From positions 1 through 14,127 of the forward strand of contig DAFR01000148.1 of NCBI GenBank assembly GCA_002497965.1: a stretch of DNA of 14,127 nt. The letters run 5' to 3'. Positions 5,877 to 14,127 of the stretch are shown in pieces. The notes beneath the pieces are model-generated. The model was not told the origin of the DNA and ran no database searches. It saw only the letters and a program-made list of their open reading frames with translations. Both the position numbers and the translations under genes were made by a program. Position 1 is the stretch's first letter; every line of letters starts with the position of its first letter. This DNA comes from Methanomicrobiaceae archaeon UBA436. GTDB lineage: Archaea > Halobacteriota > Methanomicrobia > Methanomicrobiales > Methanoculleaceae.

Positions 5877-6725
5877 TCACGTCGCGGCCGCTTCGGCCAG
5901 CTTCTCCTTGTATGACTCAAGGATCTGGATGATAAACCGCTGGTGCTCCTCCAGCGCCTGCTCATCAAGGGGTGATGTCTCGATCCCGACTGCGTAGAGC
6001 AGGATGAGAGTGTTGTCCAGGTCAAGCGTGGCAGGGTCGTCGACCAGGTTCTCGGGGAGGTGGATGGCAAGATACTCGCTGTCCTCCTCCGTGAAGACGT
6101 GCTCGGGGTATGTCACCACCCGTGAGATGGCAAGACCCGACGCACGCTCACGCAGGATCAGGAGCGCACGCTCAAGCACCCCGGGGTATGGCTCGATCGC
6201 CTTGAGCCGGTCAAGCGCTTTGTTGCAGTTGTCAGTCGCGGACTCATACAGTCCAAACTTAAACCTCAACAGAGCCTGCGCAACAAGGTGACCGGTCTCC
6301 TCATCGACCCGCGAAAGGAGCGGCTCGATCCGCATGATATACTCATTCAACATCTGTTTCATCGTCTTCTTCTCCGTTTTTTTGACGTTAAACAACTTCT
6401 CCACCCGGACAGAAAGAAGGCTGATCGTCGCCGCAAAGACCACCTGCACGATCACCATCGACCCAACCTCATTTGGAATAAGAAAGATGAGGACAGCGTA
6501 AAGTGGCGTAAAGAGCGAGACAAGATCCCGCCGCGGCTTGGAGTAGGCCTGGTAAAAGAGAAGGCACGAAGCGATCACACAGCCGGCAATCCCCGCCCAG
6601 AAACCGTAGGAAAACCTCACAACCTCCATCAAGAGCAGACCGACCCCGATACCCCCAAATGAGACTGCAGGAACCGCCATCCAGAGACGTGACGCCGGCC
6701 CGGGTGTTATGGTGTTTGTGGTCAT
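5877..6725 (-). CDS. Uncharacterised membrane protein, four N-terminal helices and a helical cytosolic domain
   Basis: A 282-residue protein. Four hydrophobic segments occupy about residues 15-36, 41-60, 68-84 and 87-106. They are followed by a basic linker (KKTEKKTMKQ) and a long charged, helix-rich region (about 125-280). Part of this (VAQALLRFKFGLYESATDNCNKALDRLKA) resembles a TPR-like helical pair, with a final acidic helix. The topology suggests a membrane anchor carrying a cytosolic interaction domain; I recognise no named family. The ATG at 6725 has GAGGAG just 3 nt upstream. A weak TATA-like GTTTATC at 6764-6758 could give it its own promoter. The coiled-coil gene ends 64 bp upstream on the same strand, so they may be co-transcribed and work together. 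Confidence 0.82.
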   Translation of the reverse strand: MTTNTITPGPASRLWMAVPAVSFGGIGVGLLLMEVVRFSYGFWAGIAGCVIASCLLFYQAYSKPRRDLVSLFTPLYAVLIFLIPNEVGSMVIVQVVFAATISLLSVRVEKLFNVKKTEKKTMKQMLNEYIMRIEPLLSRVDEETGHLVAQALLRFKFGLYESATDNCNKALDRLKAIEPYPGVLERALLILRERASGLAISRVVTYPEHVFTEEDSEYLAIHLPENLVDDPATLDLDNTLILLYAVGIETSPLDEQALEEHQRFIIQILESYKEKLAEAAAT

Positions 6726-6789
6726 CGACTCCTCTCACAAGTCATTTCGCCGCCGGAGATAAACATGGTTTCCATTCTCTACCGCGTGC

Positions 6790-8043
6790 TCAGGGTTGAG
6801 GCAGAAGGTCGACGATCGTAACCCTTGCCTCAAATCCCGTCATTCGTGACCGCAGGTTCTCGCACTCCCGCGCATACTCAGCCCGCAGGCTCTCCAGGCG
6901 GTTCTCCGCCCGCGCCTTCGCCGCGATCGCGGCCTCGCACCTCTTCTGCAGGTCCGGGAGCGCCGCTCTGAGACGCTCCTCCTCAACCACAACCTGCAGC
7001 GCCGCCAGGGCCGCCTCCTCCTTCTTTCGCTCCATTTCAAGGTCACGCCCGCGTTCAATAGCGTCCCTCAACGCGGCGGGCAGAGTCTCCGGGTCGGAGA
7101 AGAGACGGATCTCCTCCTGGTTCTTCAGGGCGAGGTCGCCCCGCCGGACCATATCCAGGACCACCGGCATCGCCGCCTCGATCCCCTCCTCCGCCTCAAC
7201 CGCCAGGGAGATCGCCGCAACAGCAGCCCTGTCTCCACTCCTCTCTGCCACCTTCCCGGCCTTTCGCAGAATGTGGGCGGCCGTGGACCGGAGCGACCCG
7301 ATCTCTCTTCCGACCATCTCCTCTTCCGCCCTGATCTCGCGGATCCTCTCCTCCCGTTCTATCTTCCGGGCGTAATCCGGGTGATCTCGCAGGGCGGCAA
7401 GCCCTTCCCCGGCCTTCCGGATCGCGTCTTCCAGTTCTCCAATCGCAGCGGCTTGGTCTCGGAGATTTGCGCTTACGGCAGCATAATCATCCCGGATCCG
7501 GACAATGGCCTCATACGCCTCCCGCACCCCCTCCACCTGCTCCCGGCGCTCACGCGCCCGCCCGATCGCCTCCGTCATCGCGTTGACCTCGCGCCCAAGG
7601 TCGCGGACAGCATCCCTCAACTCCCTGACCTCCCCGGGGTAAACGGACGAGAGATACTTCCCCTGCCCCCTCATCGTCTTGAGCACCCCCTTCAGGATCT
7701 CCGCGGCCGTCGCGTAGAAGGTCTCCGGGTCGCCGGACGGCTCGCGTGAAAGGATCTGTGACATCGACCTGGTGAACCCGGGGAGCGTCTTCCGGGATAT
7801 ATCCCTAAGCCGGGGGTGAGTATCATCATCGGTCTCTGCCGTCTCCATCCTGGCGACCGCCTCCCGGAGCGAGACCAGCGTGGCGGAGATGGCGTCCCGT
7901 GACGATGCCGTCGCAGCCTCAAGGCCGCGGGCGATCTCCTCCTCGCGGGAGTCCAGCCAGGACGGGATGCCGTCAAACGAGAGTTCCGGGTGCTCTTCCT
8001 CCGGTTCAGCCCGGTGAAAGAGGTCGCGCAGTTGTTTGAACAT
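6790..8043 (-). CDS. Uncharacterised coiled-coil protein (SMC/SbcC-like in composition only)
   Basis: A 417-residue cytosolic protein, almost entirely helical and rich in Ala, Arg and Glu. The N-terminus is MFKQLRDLFHR, an acidic linker (AEPEEEHPE) and a distinctive segment ELSFDGIPSWLDSREEEIARG (20-40). A globular helical part follows (to about 140), then long heptad-like coiled coils (about 140-250 and 330-402) separated by a 250-325 helical region, and a hydrophobic tail FEARVTIVDLLPQP that may be a strand. No Walker motifs, zinc hook or signal peptide are present, so it is not an SMC ATPase. The frame extends 49 codons upstream into the nadM end, but those residues are low-complexity; ATG 8043 starts a plausible N-terminus with GAGA-type purines before it. 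It lies 43 bp after nadM and before the membrane protein. Function unknown. Confidence 0.85.
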   Translation of the reverse strand: MFKQLRDLFHRAEPEEEHPELSFDGIPSWLDSREEEIARGLEAATASSRDAISATLVSLREAVARMETAETDDDTHPRLRDISRKTLPGFTRSMSQILSREPSGDPETFYATAAEILKGVLKTMRGQGKYLSSVYPGEVRELRDAVRDLGREVNAMTEAIGRARERREQVEGVREAYEAIVRIRDDYAAVSANLRDQAAAIGELEDAIRKAGEGLAALRDHPDYARKIEREERIREIRAEEEMVGREIGSLRSTAAHILRKAGKVAERSGDRAAVAAISLAVEAEEGIEAAMPVVLDMVRRGDLALKNQEEIRLFSDPETLPAALRDAIERGRDLEMERKKEEAALAALQVVVEEERLRAALPDLQKRCEAAIAAKARAENRLESLRAEYARECENLRSRMTGFEARVTIVDLLPQP

Positions 8044-8086
8044 TTCTCTTCTCAGACTATGATCCCGGTCACCATCAGTCTTTTCT

Positions 8087-9363
<1,277 letters not shown>

Positions 9364-9373
9364 ACTTTGATAA

Positions 9374-9400
9374 CAAAAATATGGGGTGGAGGTATAATAT
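9374..9400. promoter_or_regulatory. Compact divergent promoter region between larB and the hisS-top6 operon
   Basis: Two AT-rich elements lie in a 48-bp gap between start codons. CAAAAATATGG at 9374-9384 on the plus strand would place a start near 9405, about 7 nt before the ATG at 9412. GGTATAATAT at 9391-9400, read on the minus strand as ATATTATACC, would place a start near 9370, about 7 nt before the larB ATG. So each box may serve the gene farther from it, giving crossed promoters and short leaders. GGAGG at 9387-9391 is too far from the ATG at 9412 to act as its ribosome site. Confidence 0.4.
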
Positions 9401-9411
9401 TACATCACATC

Positions 9412-9744
9412 ATGTCCTACCTCGTCTATATTGCATGGTTCGGCGTTGCCGTCACCGTTTTTCTATGGCTGCGCGACCTGCGGATATTCTACCGTACGGG
9501 TCTTCCCAGTTACCGGAAAGCGGCGTATCACGGGGTTCCATATACGGCGCTTGCGCTCCTTGGGGCGTTCATCACGGTGTATGCAGAAGGCTGGGACCTT
9601 CTCGGTCTTGCGCTGATCCTGCTCGCACTCTACCTCCAGGACAGGGTTGAACGGGAGAACATATGGCATGGAAAAAGTGCCGTCGAGCGGTTCTTCGGCC
9701 GGGCGGAGCGCAGAAATGTTAAGGGTTCGCAGAAGAGACCATAA
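9412..9744 (+). CDS. Small uncharacterised membrane protein, three predicted helices
   Basis: A 110-residue protein with hydrophobic stretches at about residues 3-20 (LVYIAWFGVAVTVFLWL), 40-57 (HGVPYTALALLGAFITVY) and 61-76 (WDLLGLALILLALYL). Charged loops separate them and a basic C-terminal tail ends in KGSQKRP. No family is recognised. The frame is open far upstream, antisense to larB; the ATG at 9412 is chosen because the first helix begins there and the upstream sequence is larB. The leader is likely only a few bases. It ends 16 bp before hisS and is probably the first gene of the hisS-top6B-top6A unit. Confidence 0.75.
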   Translation: MSYLVYIAWFGVAVTVFLWLRDLRIFYRTGLPSYRKAAYHGVPYTALALLGAFITVYAEGWDLLGLALILLALYLQDRVERENIWHGKSAVERFFGRAERRNVKGSQKRP

Positions 9745-9760
9745 CAAGGGAGAATACTGA

Positions 9761-10993
9761 ATGCTTCAGAAACCACGGGGCACACGGGACTTTTTGCCCG
9801 AAGAGATGGAACAGCGGCGGTCGATCGAGCAGCGGATGCGGGAGGTGGCCCGGCGGTGGGGTTACCGGGAGGTCTGCACACCCGATTTTGAGCACCTCGA
9901 ACTCTTCACGATGAAGTCCGGCGAAGGGATAATCCAGGAGATGTATGTCTTTGAGGACAAGAGCGGCAGGAAGATGACTCTCCGGCCTGAGGTGACGGCA
10001 GCGGTGCTCCGGATGTACGTCAACGAGGGCAGGGTTCTCCCAAAACCCATCCGCTGGTGCTACTTTGCCGACTGTTTCCGCTACGAGCGCCCCCAGAAAG
10101 GCCGCTACAGGCAGTTCTGGCAGTTCGGCGCCGAACTCATAGGTGCGGACACCGCGCTTGCCGAAGCCGAGGTGATCATGCTTGCCGACGATATACTCAG
10201 GTCAACCGGTGTCACCTTCGACCTCCACGTCGGTCACCTCGCACCGATGAAGCACATCCTCTCCGGGCTTGACCCCGCTGACCAGGGGGTGATCATGGCC
10301 TGTCTCGATAAGCATGACCGGGAGGGGCTTGAGGCGGCGCTCGCCGCCCGGCGTCTCACCCACCTTGCCGAACCGCTTGCCGCTCTCTCCGATTGCAGCA
10401 GCGTGGAGGAGGTGTTTGAGGTCGCGGGGGACGTTCCCGAACGCGCCCGGATCGAGGAGATGTTTGCGATCCTTGACTCCCAGGAGATCCGCTACCGGCC
10501 GGACTTCGGGATCGCCCGCGGGCTTGACTACTACACCGGGACGGTCTTTGAGGGGTTTGCCAGGAACCTTGGGGCGGAGAACCAGATACTTGGCGGCGGC
10601 GCCTACAGGCTCGCCCACCTTTTTGGCGGCGACGATGTCGCCTCATGCGGGTTTGCGATAGGGTTTGACCGTGTCATGGTCTCGCTCGGCGGGGTTGAAC
10701 TCCCCCACGAGTCCGTTGTCGGGGTTGTCTGCACGCCCGGGGCCCGCGGCCGGGCGCTCCAGGTTGCCCGCGCCTTCCGGGAGGCCGGGATCCGGGCTGA
10801 GGCCGACCTTATGGAGCGGGGGCTCGCCGCCCAGGTTGCTCACGCCGCAAAGACCGCGGAGTTTGTCGTGATCATCGGCGAACGCGAGGTTGAGGCCGGC
10901 ACGGTGACCCTGAAGGACCTCCGCACCGGGGAGCAGCAGGAGATGGGACTCGAGGACGCCATCGCCGGGGTGGCAGGGCATGGTCATCGCTGA
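9761..10993 (+). CDS. hisS: Histidyl-tRNA synthetase
   Basis: A 410-residue class II aminoacyl-tRNA synthetase that charges tRNA-His in the cytoplasm. The N-terminal GTRDFLPEEM (7-16) starts the catalytic core; TLRPEVTAAVLRMY (73-86) is the usual segment before motif 2, which is FRYERPQKGRYRQFWQFGAE (106-125). The histidine-binding HisA motif is RGLDYYTGTVFE (253-264), and motif 3 is GFAIGFDRVM (297-306). A His-specific insertion occupies about 150-240, and the anticodon-binding domain about 318-405. Length is typical for an archaeal HisRS. AGGGAG at 9747-9752 lies 8 nt before the ATG, one of the few good ribosome sites here. The 3' end overlaps top6B by 14 bp. Confidence 0.97.
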   Translation: MLQKPRGTRDFLPEEMEQRRSIEQRMREVARRWGYREVCTPDFEHLELFTMKSGEGIIQEMYVFEDKSGRKMTLRPEVTAAVLRMYVNEGRVLPKPIRWCYFADCFRYERPQKGRYRQFWQFGAELIGADTALAEAEVIMLADDILRSTGVTFDLHVGHLAPMKHILSGLDPADQGVIMACLDKHDREGLEAALAARRLTHLAEPLAALSDCSSVEEVFEVAGDVPERARIEEMFAILDSQEIRYRPDFGIARGLDYYTGTVFEGFARNLGAENQILGGGAYRLAHLFGGDDVASCGFAIGFDRVMVSLGGVELPHESVVGVVCTPGARGRALQVARAFREAGIRAEADLMERGLAAQVAHAAKTAEFVVIIGEREVEAGTVTLKDLRTGEQQEMGLEDAIAGVAGHGHR

Positions 10994-12782
10994 GGACCTG
11001 GCCAGAGAGCAGCGAAGCATCAGCGTTGCGGAGTTCTTCGAGAAGAACAAACACCTCCTGGGTTTTGACTCCCCGACACGCGGGATTATAACCACCGTCA
11101 AAGAGGCGGTGGACAACGCCCTCGACGCCTGCGAGGAGGCTGAAGTCCTGCCGGACATATTTGTCGGAGTAAAGAGGGTCGAGGACGAGGTCTACCGTAT
11201 AACCGTCGAGGACAACGGTCCCGGGATCGTGCCGGAGAACGTCCCCCCGGTCTTTGGGAAACTCCTCTACGGTTCCAGGTTCCACCAGATCCGCCAGAGC
11301 CGCGGGCAGCAGGGTATCGGGATATCGGCTGCGGTGCTGTATGCGCAGCTCACCACCGGCACCCCGGCCCGGATCACCTCCCGGACGGGGGCAAAGACGC
11401 CTGCCCACCGGTTCGAGGTGATGATCAGGACGGAGACGAACGAGCCCGAGGTCATCAGCCACGAGAAGATCGAGTGGGACCGGACGCACGGGACAAGGAT
11501 CGAGATCCAGTTCAGGAGCACCCTTGCCGCGAAGAAACGGCTGCTCGACTACCTGAGGCTGACGGCGATCGTAAACCCGCATGCAAGGATCACCGTGGAT
11601 ATCGACGGTGAGATCACGGTCTTTGAGCGGGTAAGCGACGAGGTCCCGCCGTGCCCGAAACCCGTCCTCCCCCACCCGCACGGGATCGAGTTCGGTGCGC
11701 TGAAAAGGCTGGCGGCCGCGAGCACGGGGACGGTGGAGGAGTTCCTGGTCGGCAGTTTCTCACGTGTCGGGAAGAAGACCGCAGAGGAGATGATCGGCCT
11801 TGCCGGGCTCAAACCCTCCCGGAAGGCAAACAAACTCGACTCAAACGAACTCAAGCGCCTCCTGGAGGCGATGCAGGCCGTGAGGGTGCCGGCCCCGCCG
11901 GCGCAGCAGTGCCTCTCACCGATAGGCGAGGACCTGATCTGCAGGGGGCTTGAGAAGGAGATCCACCTCGATTTCATCAAGGCGCGGACGCGGCCGAGCG
12001 CGGTCTACGGCGGGCACTCGTTCATAGTCGAGGCGGCGATAGGCTATGGAGGCAGGATCCCGCCGGAAGGGAACGCCAGGATCCTCCGGTTTGCAAACCG
12101 CGTCCCCCTCCTCTACCAGCAGGGCGCCTGCGCCATCACAGACTGCGTATCTCAGGTGAACTGGAAGAACTACGGGCTCGCACAGCAGGGTCTACCGATG
12201 GGCCCGGTTCTGATCATGGTCCATGTGGCCTCCACAAACGTTCCCTTCACGAGCGAGAGCAAAGATGCGATCGCGTCAATCCCGGAGATCGAGCGCGAGA
12301 TAGTCCTTGTCCTCCAGGAACTGGGGCGGGAACTGAAGCGGTATCTTTCCCGGCGGGAGAAGAAGAAACTGCAGGACGACCGTGCCCGTGCGGTCTGCTC
12401 GATCATCCCGGAGATAGCAGCAAAGGTTAGCGAGATCGTTGAACTCCCGCCGGTCGATACCACCCCGATCGAGGGCAAAATTATGCGAAAAGTCGTTGCA
12501 AAGAAAAGGACGGTCGATGGGAAGGTCTCTATCGAGGTGAACAACTACACCGGAAAGGAGGTTGAGATCGTTATCTACAGCCTCTCCCGCGATACGGCGG
12601 AGGACGCGGTGCCCCGGCCGGATTTTGTGGACAGCATCGACGGCGAATACAACAAGGTATGGCGGTGCACCCTCGGTGCCGGCGAGGCCTGGCGCGTCCT
12701 CTACACCGGGACGGGTGAGGGGACGTTTGACCTGCGGGGGGTTGATGACGGGATGAAGGTGGTGGTGGATCTCGATGTCTAG
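10980..12782 (+). CDS. top6B: DNA topoisomerase VI subunit B
   Basis: A 600-residue GHKL ATPase subunit of topoisomerase VI. With subunit A it makes an A2B2 type IIB enzyme that passes duplexes through a transient double-strand break to relax and decatenate DNA. The Bergerat fold is complete: N-box [10 protein letters not shown] (41-50, with E42 and N46), VEDNGPGI (76-83), [11 protein letters not shown] (107-117) and [10 protein letters not shown] (169-178). An H2TH segment lies around 225-300. The transducer domain includes [13 protein letters not shown] with the switch-lysine candidate K428. After about 500 a beta-rich C-terminal domain follows, like the Ig-fold seen in the Methanosarcina enzyme. 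The start ATG lies within hisS, 14 bp before the hisS stop, and the end overlaps top6A by 8 bp, so all three are probably translationally linked. Confidence 0.97.
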   Translation: MVIAEDLAREQRSISVAEFFEKNKHLLGFDSPTRGIITTVKEAVDNALDACEEAEVLPDIFVGVKRVEDEVYRITVEDNGPGIVPENVPPVFGKLLYGSRFHQIRQSRGQQGIGISAAVLYAQLTTGTPARITSRTGAKTPAHRFEVMIRTETNEPEVISHEKIEWDRTHGTRIEIQFRSTLAAKKRLLDYLRLTAIVNPHARITVDIDGEITVFERVSDEVPPCPKPVLPHPHGIEFGALKRLAAASTGTVEEFLVGSFSRVGKKTAEEMIGLAGLKPSRKANKLDSNELKRLLEAMQAVRVPAPPAQQCLSPIGEDLICRGLEKEIHLDFIKARTRPSAVYGGHSFIVEAAIGYGGRIPPEGNARILRFANRVPLLYQQGACAITDCVSQVNWKNYGLAQQGLPMGPVLIMVHVASTNVPFTSESKDAIASIPEIEREIVLVLQELGRELKRYLSRREKKKLQDDRARAVCSIIPEIAAKVSEIVELPPVDTTPIEGKIMRKVVAKKRTVDGKVSIEVNNYTGKEVEIVIYSLSRDTAEDAVPRPDFVDSIDGEYNKVWRCTLGAGEAWRVLYTGTGEGTFDLRGVDDGMKVVVDLDV

Positions 12783-13863
12783 GGAAGAGATGGATGCGCG
12801 TGCAAAGGAGCGGCTTGTAGGTATCGCACGCGAGTGGTATGAACAGATGCGGGACGGCGTTGTGCCGTATATCCGGCTGCCGACGCGGACGAAGCGGAAT
12901 CTTGAGTATGATGACGATAGCGAGGTCTGGAAGTACGGCGACCGGGAGAGCACGCGGTCGGCGGCAACGGAGAAGAGCGCCATCCATCTCCTGAAGATGG
13001 CCTACGTCATCGGGTTCCTGAAGCAGCAGCTCGTGGAGAACCGGTCGTCGACGCTGAGAGAGCTCTATTACATCTCCGAAGGCTGGAAGAAGGCGAAGTT
13101 TGCGGCCCAGGACGAGAGCAACCTCCTGATAGAGGACCTGGAGATCATCACCGAGATGCAGCGGGAGGCGTTCCACCTCCGTCCGGAGGAGGACGGGGCC
13201 TCGATATTCGGGCCGCTCAGGCTTCGGGAGACCACCCGCCGGGGGGTGAAGGAGATCCACTGCCAGGAGGATGTCGGGGAGGCGGGATACCCCATCCCGA
13301 ACAACGTCGACAACCTCGAGTTCATCGATCACGACGCGAAGTTTGTCATCGCCATAGAGACCGGGGGTATGTATGCCCGGTTGATGGAGAACGGGTTTGA
13401 CCAGGACTACGGGGCGATCCTTGTCCACCTGAAGGGTCAGCCGGCGCGTTCGACGCGCAGGGTGCTGCGGCGTCTCAACGAGTCGCTTGGTCTGCCGGTG
13501 GTGGTCTTCACCGACGGCGATCCGTGGTCATACAGGATATATGCAAGCGTTGCCTACGGTTCGATCAAGAGCGCCCATATCTCGGAACTCCTGGCGACGC
13601 CTCAGGCGCAGTTTGTGGGGGTTCAACCCTCAGACATCTCGGACTACAACCTCCCCGCAGACAGGCTCACAGAACAGGATATAAATGCCCTTAAAGCGGA
13701 ACTCACCGATCCGAGGTTTGCGACCGAATACTGGCATAACCAGATCCGCCTGCAGCTCGATATGAGGCTGAAGTCGGAGCAGCAGGCGTTTGCAAGCAGG
13801 GGGCTTGACTTTGTGACGAAGGAATACCTGCCAACAAGGCTGTCGGAGATGGGGGTTATCTAG
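12775..13863 (+). CDS. top6A: DNA topoisomerase VI subunit A (Spo11-like)
   Basis: A 362-residue DNA-cleaving subunit, homologous to Spo11. The winged-helix (CAP) domain holds the catalytic tyrosine in [12 protein letters not shown], where the second Tyr (Y99) aligns with the active residue of the family. The Toprim domain has its metal-binding residues at E195 ([14 protein letters not shown]) and D247/D249 ([13 protein letters not shown]). Length is normal and no key residue is missing. The ATG at 12775 overlaps the top6B stop region by 8 bp, which keeps the subunits near equal stoichiometry; a second ATG at 12790 is possible but the overlap form is typical. A small unknown gene follows 8 bp after the stop. 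Confidence 0.97.
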   Translation: MSREEMDARAKERLVGIAREWYEQMRDGVVPYIRLPTRTKRNLEYDDDSEVWKYGDRESTRSAATEKSAIHLLKMAYVIGFLKQQLVENRSSTLRELYYISEGWKKAKFAAQDESNLLIEDLEIITEMQREAFHLRPEEDGASIFGPLRLRETTRRGVKEIHCQEDVGEAGYPIPNNVDNLEFIDHDAKFVIAIETGGMYARLMENGFDQDYGAILVHLKGQPARSTRRVLRRLNESLGLPVVVFTDGDPWSYRIYASVAYGSIKSAHISELLATPQAQFVGVQPSDISDYNLPADRLTEQDINALKAELTDPRFATEYWHNQIRLQLDMRLKSEQQAFASRGLDFVTKEYLPTRLSEMGVI

Positions 13864-13871
13864 AGGGGGCC

Positions 13872-14096
13872 ATGGAATTGGGGTTTGACCGGGAGAAGAA
13901 CCGGCAGGAGCGGCTGGCCTTTGTCCGGAGACATGCTCTCTGGGTCAGGCGGGTCCCAAACGAGGTCTGGAGCCGCGAGCAGGCCGATCTGATCGATGCG
14001 TTCCTGGCGAACGCCGGGAGTTACGCCCTTTCCCGTGCCCGGTACCTCGAGATGCACCAGGCTCTCGCGAAACGGCGGCACCCTGGATCTTCGTGA
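13872..14096 (+). CDS. Small uncharacterised protein downstream of topoisomerase VI
   Basis: A 74-residue, strongly basic, helix-rich protein: FDREKNRQERLAFVRRHALW at 5-24, then PNEVWSREQADLIDAFLANA (29-48) and ARYLEMHQALAKRRHPGSS to the end. There is no signal peptide, membrane helix or zinc motif, and I recognise no family. Coding character is good, the start follows the top6A stop by 8 bp, and GAGGGGG at 13864-13870 serves as ribosome site. Being last in the topoisomerase VI unit it may be co-expressed with it; a physical link is only inference. Confidence 0.75.
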   Translation: MELGFDREKNRQERLAFVRRHALWVRRVPNEVWSREQADLIDAFLANAGSYALSRARYLEMHQALAKRRHPGSS

Positions 14097-14127
14097 TCCC
14101 CAAAGACCTCATGGCGGTGTTCTCCGG
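14093..14127 (+). CDS. Possible start of the next gene (partial, 11 codons)
   Basis: A GTG at 14093 overlaps the stop codon of the preceding gene as GTGA and opens a frame reading (V/M)IPKDLMAVFS to the window edge. The overlap style matches this operon. An internal ATG at 14111 is an alternative start. Too short for any family assignment. Confidence 0.35.
   Translation, partial: MIPKDLMAVFS

Noticed and set aside
5603..5932. Plus-strand open frame of 109 codons
   Set aside because: Runs antisense into the membrane protein gene, Ser/Pro/Arg-rich, no ribosome site; minus-strand coding signal is stronger.
10872..11681. Minus-strand open frame of 269 codons across hisS and top6B
   Set aside because: Both sense genes are complete and motif-verified; no domain in the antisense product.
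12571..13428. Minus-strand open frame of 285 codons opposite top6B/top6A
   Set aside because: Shadow of the topoisomerase genes; proline/arginine-rich tail typical of reading GC-rich codons backwards.

Overview
The window looks like a chromosomal segment of a methanogenic euryarchaeon of the Methanomicrobiales, most like a GC-rich genus such as Methanoculleus. The basis is the gene content: an archaeal long FKBP, an MJ_1487-type B12-binding/radical SAM protein, a DUF169 protein, archaeal NadM, LarB and both subunits of topoisomerase VI. High GC, few and weak Shine-Dalgarno sites, TATA-like promoter elements and gene overlaps also fit. The genus is inferred from overall resemblance, not from a search. 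No rRNA, tRNA, CRISPR array, insertion sequence or phage gene was seen.

Layout, left to right. Positions 1-470 (minus) hold the N-terminal part of a SlyD-like FKBP prolyl isomerase. A 150-bp divergent region with a GC hairpin and a TATA box separates it from a CYTH/CyaB-like protein (621-1148, plus). That gene ends 11 bp inside the 3' end of a minus-strand operon: FMN-binding split-barrel protein (3353-2934), radical SAM protein (2895-1783), metallophosphoesterase (1779-1138). An orphan YlmA/PhrA-type (COG1119) ABC ATPase (4269-3463, minus) follows. After a 424-bp gap without a convincing gene comes a DUF169 protein (4694-5464, plus).

Positions 5456-5837 (minus) carry coding-like sequence spread over three reading frames, probably a decayed gene. 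One of the frame changes sits on an A4G5 run that also forms a -1 slippery heptamer. Beyond it, 9363-5877 (minus) reads as one likely transcription unit: larB, nadM, a 417-residue coiled-coil protein and a four-helix membrane protein. LarB and NadM are translationally coupled (ATGA overlap) and chemically linked through NaAD. The last two genes are of unknown function and are the best candidates here for an undescribed system.

From 9412 to the right end, on the plus strand, a small three-helix membrane protein is followed by hisS, top6B, top6A, a 74-residue unknown protein and the probable start of another gene. hisS/top6B overlap by 14 bp and top6B/top6A by 8 bp, indicating tight co-expression of the two topoisomerase VI subunits. 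The two large units diverge from a 48-bp AT-rich spacer at 9364-9411.
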